Assembly: GCA_965371225.1 (NCBI GenBank) | Contig: CBDUXP010000004.1 | Location: 1-64,000, forward strand | DNA length: 64,000 bases | Direction: 5' to 3' | From: CBDUXP01 sp965371225 [NCBI: uncultured bacterium] | GTDB taxonomy: Bacteria; Abyssobacteria; SURF-5; CBDUXP01 | Shown here: in pieces, positions 59,432 to 64,000 of the stretch | How the letters are laid out: each line of letters opens with the position of its first letter | How positions within the stretch are numbered: the stretch's first letter is position 1 | Notes under the pieces: model-generated | Told to the model about the DNA's origin: nothing | Database searches by the model: none | The model's input: the letters and a program-made list of their open reading frames with translations, nothing else | Translations under genes and position numbers: made by a program

Positions 59432-60028
59432 CTATACGGAGACGGCGCGATACAACTGCTGCTGCTCGATGTACTTCGCGACGGCTTCGGGCACGAGATA
59501 CCGAATGCTGCGGCCGTCCGCGACACGCGCCCGGATGTCCGTGGATGAGATGGCCAGGGGCGGCATCTCGAGCGGCATCACCTGCGCCGCGGCAGCGGAC
59601 TGGGGGCCGTCCAAGCGGTCCCCCGGGCGGGTCACCGCCACGAACTGGGCGAGGGTGACAATCCGCTCCGGGTGGCGCCACGTATGCAGGTCGCGCAGCA
59701 TGTCGGCGCCGATAATGTAAAACAGGTCCGTGTCGGTGACTTGCGCCCGCACGGCGTCCAACGTGTCTTCGGCATAGGAGGGCCCGGGCCGGTCCAGTTC
59801 TACGCGGGACACGCGGAACGCGGGATGGTCCGCAATCGCGGCCTCGACCATGGCGAGCCGGTCTTGCGCGCTGATGTTCGGCGCGTCCTTGTGCGGCGGG
59901 ACGTGGGTCGGAATGAACCAGACTTCCTCCAAGCCGAGGCGGTCCCGTACGGTTTCCGCGGCGATCAGGTGCGCCGTGTGGATGGGATCGAAGGTGCCGC
60001 CGAACAGCCCGAGGCGCCGTGCCGCCAT
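59432..60028 (-). CDS. nadD: Nicotinate-nucleotide adenylyltransferase
   Basis: 198 aa. Converts nicotinate mononucleotide and ATP to deamido-NAD. LFGGTFDPIHTAHLIAAE (residues 8-25) contains the (T/H)xGH-like nucleotide site, FIPTHVPPHKD the basic loop, and SSTDIRARVADGRSIRYLVP the C-terminal signature. Starts 7 nt after proA. Confidence 0.95.
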   Translation of the reverse strand: MAARRLGLFGGTFDPIHTAHLIAAETVRDRLGLEEVWFIPTHVPPHKDAPNISAQDRLAMVEAAIADHPAFRVSRVELDRPGPSYAEDTLDAVRAQVTDTDLFYIIGADMLRDLHTWRHPERIVTLAQFVAVTRPGDRLDGPQSAAAAQVMPLEMPPLAISSTDIRARVADGRSIRYLVPEAVAKYIEQQQLYRAVSV

Positions 60029-60035
60029 GCGTCGG

Positions 60036-61304
60036 TCAGGTGCGGATGTGCCCGCTGCCTCGAACGAGCCACTTGTAGGTGGTCAGTTCCTCCAGGCCCA
60101 TGGGGCCGCGGCAGTGGAGCCGATCCGTGCTGATGCCCATCTCCGCGCCCAGGCCGAACTCATAGCCGTCGTGGAAGTACGTGGAAGCGTTGACGAACAC
60201 GGCCGCGGAATCCACCTCAGTGAGAAACCGTTCCGCCGCCGAGTAGTCGTCGGTGACGATCGCGTCGGAATGGCTGGAACCGTACGTGGCGATGTGTTGC
60301 AGGGCCGCGTCCAGCGAGGCCACGACCTTTACGCTGAGCACGTAGTCCAAGTACTCCGTTCCCCAGGTTGCCTTGGTGGCGCGGCCGGCGTCGGGGACGA
60401 GTTTGCGGGTCTCGGCGCAACCCACGAGCGTTACGCCGGCTTTCGCGAAACGCTTGGCCATGCGTGGCAAGAACTTCTTCGCCACCGTGCGGTGCACCAG
60501 CATGCTTTCCATCGCGCAGCACACGCTGGGTTTCTGGTGCTTGGCATTGAAGCAGACCTCCGCGGCCATCGCCAGGTCCGCGTGCGCATCCACATAGGTG
60601 TGGCAGACCCCGTCCAGGTGTTTCACGACGGGGATGGATGACGTGTCCATGATCTTCCGGATGAGCGCCTTGCCCCCCCGCGGGACGATCATGTCGATGC
60701 TGTCGTCCTGCTGCAACAGCACGTCGATGGCCGCGCGATCCGTGGTGCTGAATCCTTGGGCGGCATGTTTCGGCAGGCCGCCCGCGTCCAGGCACGCCTG
60801 GATAATCTCGACGATAGCGCGGTTGGAGTGGAACGCCTCCGACCCGCCGCGCAGGATGACCGCGTTGCCGCTCTTGATGCAGAGTCCGGCCGCGTCCGCC
60901 GTCACGTTCGGCCGGGATTCGTAGATCATGCCGATGACGCCGATGGGGACGCGCACGCGCGCGATCTGTAATCCGTTCGGCCGCCGGTGAGCATTGAGGG
61001 TGACCCCCACGGGATCCGGGAGCGCGATGAGATCGCGCAGCCCTGCCGCCATCAGCTCGATGCGCGGCGTGGTTAGCGTCAGCCGGTCGCGGAGAGCTGC
61101 GCTGAGCTTTGCCGCCGCCGGGCTGGCCAGGTCTTGCTCATTCGCCGCCCGGAGCGCGTCGTGCTGCGCGAGAATGGCGTCCGCGATGGCGGTCAGCACT
61201 GCGTCTTTCGCCGCGGTGTCCGCGAGCGCCATCTCCCGCGCGGCGGCCCGCGCCTGCCGGGCGACCCGGACGACTTCGCGTTCGATGGCGGTGTTGCGTT
61301 TCAC
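60036..61304 (-). CDS. proA: Gamma-glutamyl phosphate reductase
   Basis: 422 aa. NADPH-dependent second step of proline synthesis. The active-site cysteine lies in HQKPSVCCAMESMLVHR (two adjacent Cys residues; the first is probably catalytic). GVIGMIYESRPNVTADAA, LRGGSEAFHSN and the C-terminal GRGPMGLEELTTYKW-type end are present. It follows proB by 15 nt; together they supply proline. Confidence 0.95.
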   Translation of the reverse strand: MKRNTAIEREVVRVARQARAAAREMALADTAAKDAVLTAIADAILAQHDALRAANEQDLASPAAAKLSAALRDRLTLTTPRIELMAAGLRDLIALPDPVGVTLNAHRRPNGLQIARVRVPIGVIGMIYESRPNVTADAAGLCIKSGNAVILRGGSEAFHSNRAIVEIIQACLDAGGLPKHAAQGFSTTDRAAIDVLLQQDDSIDMIVPRGGKALIRKIMDTSSIPVVKHLDGVCHTYVDAHADLAMAAEVCFNAKHQKPSVCCAMESMLVHRTVAKKFLPRMAKRFAKAGVTLVGCAETRKLVPDAGRATKATWGTEYLDYVLSVKVVASLDAALQHIATYGSSHSDAIVTDDYSAAERFLTEVDSAAVFVNASTYFHDGYEFGLGAEMGISTDRLHCRGPMGLEELTTYKWLVRGSGHIRT

Positions 61305-61319
61305 GGTCAGTCCCCCGGG

Positions 61320-62426
61320 CTAGACCAGGTTGTTCCGGTGCACGACCTCATCATACTGCACGTCCCCGAGCACGCCCGGCAGGTCACGCGTGTGCAGGCC
61401 TTTGATGCGGCGCACGTCCGCGGCGCTGAAGTTCACCAATCCGCGGCCGATCTCCGCTCCCGAGGGGTCCGCCAGGACGATGGTGTCCCCCATATCGAAC
61501 TCGCCCTGGACGTCCGTGATCCCCGCCGGGAGCAGGCTCTTGCCCTGTTCGGAGATGGCGCGCGCCGCGCCTGCGTCGAGCACGAGGGTGCCGCGGGCTT
61601 CGGACCCGAAAGCAATCCACCGCTTCCGGTGCGACAGACGTCCGTCCGCGGGATAGAACACCGTCGCGGGCGCCGGGGCATTCTCACGCAAGGCCGCGAG
61701 CCGGTCGGGCACCGTGCCGTTCGTGACGATCATCCGCACCCCGGTCCGCATGCACATCTTGGCGGCTTCGAGTTTGGAGACCATGCCCCCGCGCGCGCGA
61801 TCAGACGCGGCGCCCCCCGCCATCTGTTCGATCTCCGGGGTGATCTCGCGAATCTCGGGAATGAGCGTGCCGCCGCCCGTGCCGGGATCTCGATCGAAGA
61901 ATCCGTCCACGTCGGTTAGCACCACCAGGAGGTCCGCGCCGATCTTGGACGCCACGATGGCGGCCAGCGTGTCATTCTCCCCAAAGCGCAACTCTTCCAC
62001 CGCAACCGTATCGTTCTCGTTGACAATTGGAACCACGCCGCCGAATTCGAGCAACGCTACGAGCGTGTTGCGCGCGTTGAGATACATCTGCCGGTCGCGG
62101 AGCCCCTCCCGCGTGAGCAGCACCTGCGCCACGCGCAGGTCGTGCGCCGCGAACAGGTCGTGGTACACGTGCATGAGCAGGCCCTGGCCGACGGCCGCGA
62201 TGGCCTGCTTCTCTTGGAGGCCCCGGGGCCGCGCGGTCCGGCCCAGCTCGCCGAGCCCGGCGCCCACCGCGCCGGAGGTCACGAGGATCAGTCGCCGCCC
62301 TGCATGCGCCCACGCGGCCAGCTCGGCCACGATGGGCCGAAGCCAACGGTCTGTCAGCCGGCCTTGCTCGTCGCTCAGCAGGCTGGTGCCGACTTTGAAA
62401 ACGACGGGGGGGTTGTTACCCCACAT
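61320..62426 (-). CDS. proB: Glutamate 5-kinase
   Basis: 368 aa. Amino-acid kinase domain at 1-260 (VVFKVGTSLL, LVTSGAVGAGL, PIVNENDTVA, FGENDTLAA, LTDVDGFFDRDP) plus the C-terminal PUA domain (about 275-360). First step of proline synthesis, normally inhibited by proline. Overlaps the obgE stop by 11 nt. Confidence 0.95.
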   Translation of the reverse strand: MWGNNPPVVFKVGTSLLSDEQGRLTDRWLRPIVAELAAWAHAGRRLILVTSGAVGAGLGELGRTARPRGLQEKQAIAAVGQGLLMHVYHDLFAAHDLRVAQVLLTREGLRDRQMYLNARNTLVALLEFGGVVPIVNENDTVAVEELRFGENDTLAAIVASKIGADLLVVLTDVDGFFDRDPGTGGGTLIPEIREITPEIEQMAGGAASDRARGGMVSKLEAAKMCMRTGVRMIVTNGTVPDRLAALRENAPAPATVFYPADGRLSHRKRWIAFGSEARGTLVLDAGAARAISEQGKSLLPAGITDVQGEFDMGDTIVLADPSGAEIGRGLVNFSAADVRRIKGLHTRDLPGVLGDVQYDEVVHRNNLV

Positions 62427-63693
62427 GGTACGTGAACTCCATGTCCCCGATGCGCACCGTGGCGTCTTCCTTGACGCCCAGGCGGCCCAGGGTGGTGGCC
62501 AGGCCCAACTTCTTCAGGCGATGGTTGAAGTATCGCACGGCCTCGTCGTTTTCCCAGTCCGTCATCTGCGCCCAGCGCTCGGGCTTCGTGCCGGTCACGC
62601 GCCACGCGCCGTCCTCCGGCTCCACGCTCCAGGGGGCTTCGTATCCATAGTATGCCTCCACCTCGAATACGCGAGGCCGGTCCCGCTCCTCCGCCGCGAG
62701 CCGGTCCAAGGCCCGAGTCGTGGCCGCGCGCATGTCCTCGATCCCCTGGCCTTCCAGGGCACTCATCGGCACGATCTCCCCGACTTCGCCGCGCAGGGCC
62801 GCGGTGAAGGCGTCCAGTTGCGCGCGGGCGGGCTCCAGGTCGAGCTTGTTCGCCGCCACCACGGCGGGCCGCTCCGTCAGCGACGCGTCATGCATGCGCA
62901 GTTCCCGATGCAGCGTCCGGTAATCGGCCACGGGGTCCGCGCCGCTCAGGTCGATGAGGTAGACGATGACTTTCGTCCGCTCGATGTGCCGGAGAAAGTC
63001 ATGCCCGAGGCCGACCCCTTCATGGGCTCCCTCGATGAGTCCCGGGATGTCGGCCACCACGAAACGGCGATAGTCGTCGTCCTCGACGACGCCCAGGTTC
63101 GGGGACAGGGTGGTGAAGGGATACGGCGCGATTTTCGGGTTCGCCGCGGAAAGCTGGCCCAGCAGCGTGCTCTTGCCCGCATTCGGCAGTCCGACCAGCG
63201 CGGCGTCGGCGATGAGCTTGAGTTCGAGCAGTAGCTCCCGGTGCTCGCCGGGCTCACCCTTTTCCGCGAATTTCGGCAGCCGGTTCTCGCGCGTGGCCAG
63301 CACCGCGTTGCCGCGGCCGCCCATGCCACCGCGGGCGGCGGTGAACTCCTGGTCGACCTCGACCAGGTCGGCGCAAATCTGGCCGGACGCCTCTTCCCGG
63401 ACCACGGTGCCGGCGGGCACGGGCACGATGTGGTCGGCACCCGCCCGCCCGGCCTTCCGTTGCCCCTTGCCGTGTTGGCCGCGGTCCCCCTTCTGTTGGG
63501 GGTGGTACTTTAGGTCCAGCAAGGTGGCCACATTCTCCGTCACCCGCAGGATGACGTCTCCGCCCTTGCCGCCGCCGCCGCCGTCGGGGCCGCCCTTCGG
63601 GACGTACTTCTCCCGGCGAAAACTGACGCACCCGTTCCCGCCGTTCCCGGCGATGCACACGATGCGCTGGACGTCGACAAAAGCGTTGCTCAT
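62416..63693 (-). CDS. obgE: GTPase Obg
   Basis: 425 aa. N-terminal glycine-rich Obg domain (GGNGGNGCVSFRREKYVP; PDGGGGGKGG), G domain with GLPNAGKSTLL (P-loop), DIPGLIEGAHEGVGLG (switch II), NKLDL (G4) and SALEG (G5), and a C-terminal OCT-like region (from about 345). It is a ribosome-associated GTPase. Part of the rpmA-obgE-proBA block. The 122-bp element lies 12 nt before its start. Confidence 0.96.
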   Translation of the reverse strand: MSNAFVDVQRIVCIAGNGGNGCVSFRREKYVPKGGPDGGGGGKGGDVILRVTENVATLLDLKYHPQQKGDRGQHGKGQRKAGRAGADHIVPVPAGTVVREEASGQICADLVEVDQEFTAARGGMGGRGNAVLATRENRLPKFAEKGEPGEHRELLLELKLIADAALVGLPNAGKSTLLGQLSAANPKIAPYPFTTLSPNLGVVEDDDYRRFVVADIPGLIEGAHEGVGLGHDFLRHIERTKVIVYLIDLSGADPVADYRTLHRELRMHDASLTERPAVVAANKLDLEPARAQLDAFTAALRGEVGEIVPMSALEGQGIEDMRAATTRALDRLAAEERDRPRVFEVEAYYGYEAPWSVEPEDGAWRVTGTKPERWAQMTDWENDEAVRYFNHRLKKLGLATTLGRLGVKEDATVRIGDMEFTYHVG

Positions 63694-63704
63694 ATGCGGT
63701 CCCG

Positions 63705-63826
63705 AACCACCAAGACACCAAGAGGTTTCCGCTCAGGAGTCCACCGCAGGGTCCATCGCGATTGGTGTCCGTGTCACTGCGTTGATTCTACCGGTTCCTC
63801 TCCGTGTTCTTGGTGTCTTGGTGGTT
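63705..63826. mobile_element. 122-bp element with perfect 19-bp inverted ends
   Basis: AACCACCAAGACACCAAGA at 63705-63723 is the exact reverse complement of 63808-63826. Each end holds two copies of the 8-bp unit CACCAAGA. The 84-bp interior has no ORF of note. It may be a small non-autonomous (MITE-like) element, though target duplications are not clear. It forms a long hairpin in the space between rpmA and obgE. Confidence 0.7.
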
Positions 63827-63833
63827 GACGCCC

Positions 63834-63866
63834 TAAAAACGAAAACCCCCTCGCAGGGAGGGGGTG
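63834..63866 (-). terminator. Intrinsic terminator after rpmA
   Basis: On the minus strand CCCCCTC pairs with GAGGGGG around CCTGC, followed by TTTTCGTTTTT. It lies 27 nt beyond the rpmA stop, so obgE is probably separately transcribed or reached by read-through. Confidence 0.85.
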
Positions 63867-63892
63867 TGCACATCCGCGAGTCCGGGGCCGCT

Positions 63893-64000
63893 CTAATTCG
63901 CGGCCGGCGGGTACACGCTGACTTTTTTTCGTTTCTTGTCATACCGTTCAAAGGTGACCACGCCATCCACCAGCGCGAACAGCGTATGGTCGTTGCCGCA
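63893..64000 (-). CDS. rpmA: 50S ribosomal protein L27, C-terminal part
   Basis: 35 residues are visible, ending at [20 protein letters not shown] then [14 protein letters not shown] matches the C-terminal half of L27. The 5' part lies outside the window; the next gene beyond is expected to be rplU. Order rpmA-obgE is standard. Confidence 0.95.
   Translation of the reverse strand, partial: CGNDHTLFALVDGVVTFERYDKKRKKVSVYPPAAN

Overview
This is a high-GC bacterial chromosome segment from a diderm with a heterotrophic, lipoprotein-rich lifestyle. The diderm reading rests on an LpxD-like acyltransferase, lipobox proteins, an EnvC-type LytM domain and an Opp peptide importer. Gene order is housekeeping-like at both ends: tRNA-Gln/ispE on the left, and rpmA-obgE-proB-proA-nadD-yqeK followed by ftsE, ftsX-envC, ctpA, rph, rdgB, tsaC, rpiB, glyA, hslU on the right. 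I cannot assign a phylum. The proteobacterial-type gshA and several sigma-54 regulators would fit a Proteobacteria-related or uncultivated diderm lineage. No prophage, CRISPR array, rRNA operon or classical transposase gene was seen.

Layout. 1-3029: a possible prs start, tRNA-Gln, ispE, a membrane TPR glycosyltransferase and tRNA-Leu. 3195-9553: central carbon enzymes (transketolase, ThDP 2-oxoacid decarboxylase, enoyl-CoA hydratase, GH13 glucosidase). 9550-12828: a compact salvage-like operon (nucleoside hydrolase, methylthioribose-kinase-like protein, two DUF2064 nucleotidyltransferase-like proteins). 12859-20930: signalling genes, namely cNMP-binding proteins, an FHA-GAF-adenylate cyclase, a MoxR/VWA pair with a 62-aa HisKA-like protein, and a GT39-like membrane protein. 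20931-21927: an almost gene-free 1-kb region with two small candidate ORFs and strong hairpins. 21928-31320: threonine deaminase, hydrolase, small membrane and lipoproteins, a pseudo-receiver sigma-54 activator, an HDOD protein, a Gly/His/Tyr/Ser-rich secreted protein, gshA, a HExxH protein and an LpxD-like acyltransferase.

31661-37681 is the most unusual stretch. It is a five-gene, tightly coupled operon of an Nmad3-like protein, a GHMP sugar kinase, a lipoprotein, a histidine kinase with an OmpA-like peptidoglycan-binding domain in its periplasmic part, and an NtrC-type sigma-54 response regulator. Directly upstream lies a frameshifted GxxExxY gene between 28-bp inverted repeats, then an oppABCDF operon whose OppF carries an extra membrane domain.

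44456-64000: a 27-aa membrane microprotein, PPDK with a histone-like Lys/Arg tail, and a long leftward operon. That operon contains a degenerate FtsE with an N-terminal 16-residue duplication, followed by FtsX and EnvC fused in one polypeptide. The right edge holds a 122-bp element with perfect 19-bp inverted repeats between obgE and the rpmA terminator. Most genes run on the minus strand in tightly packed operons with frequent 4-nt ATGA overlaps.
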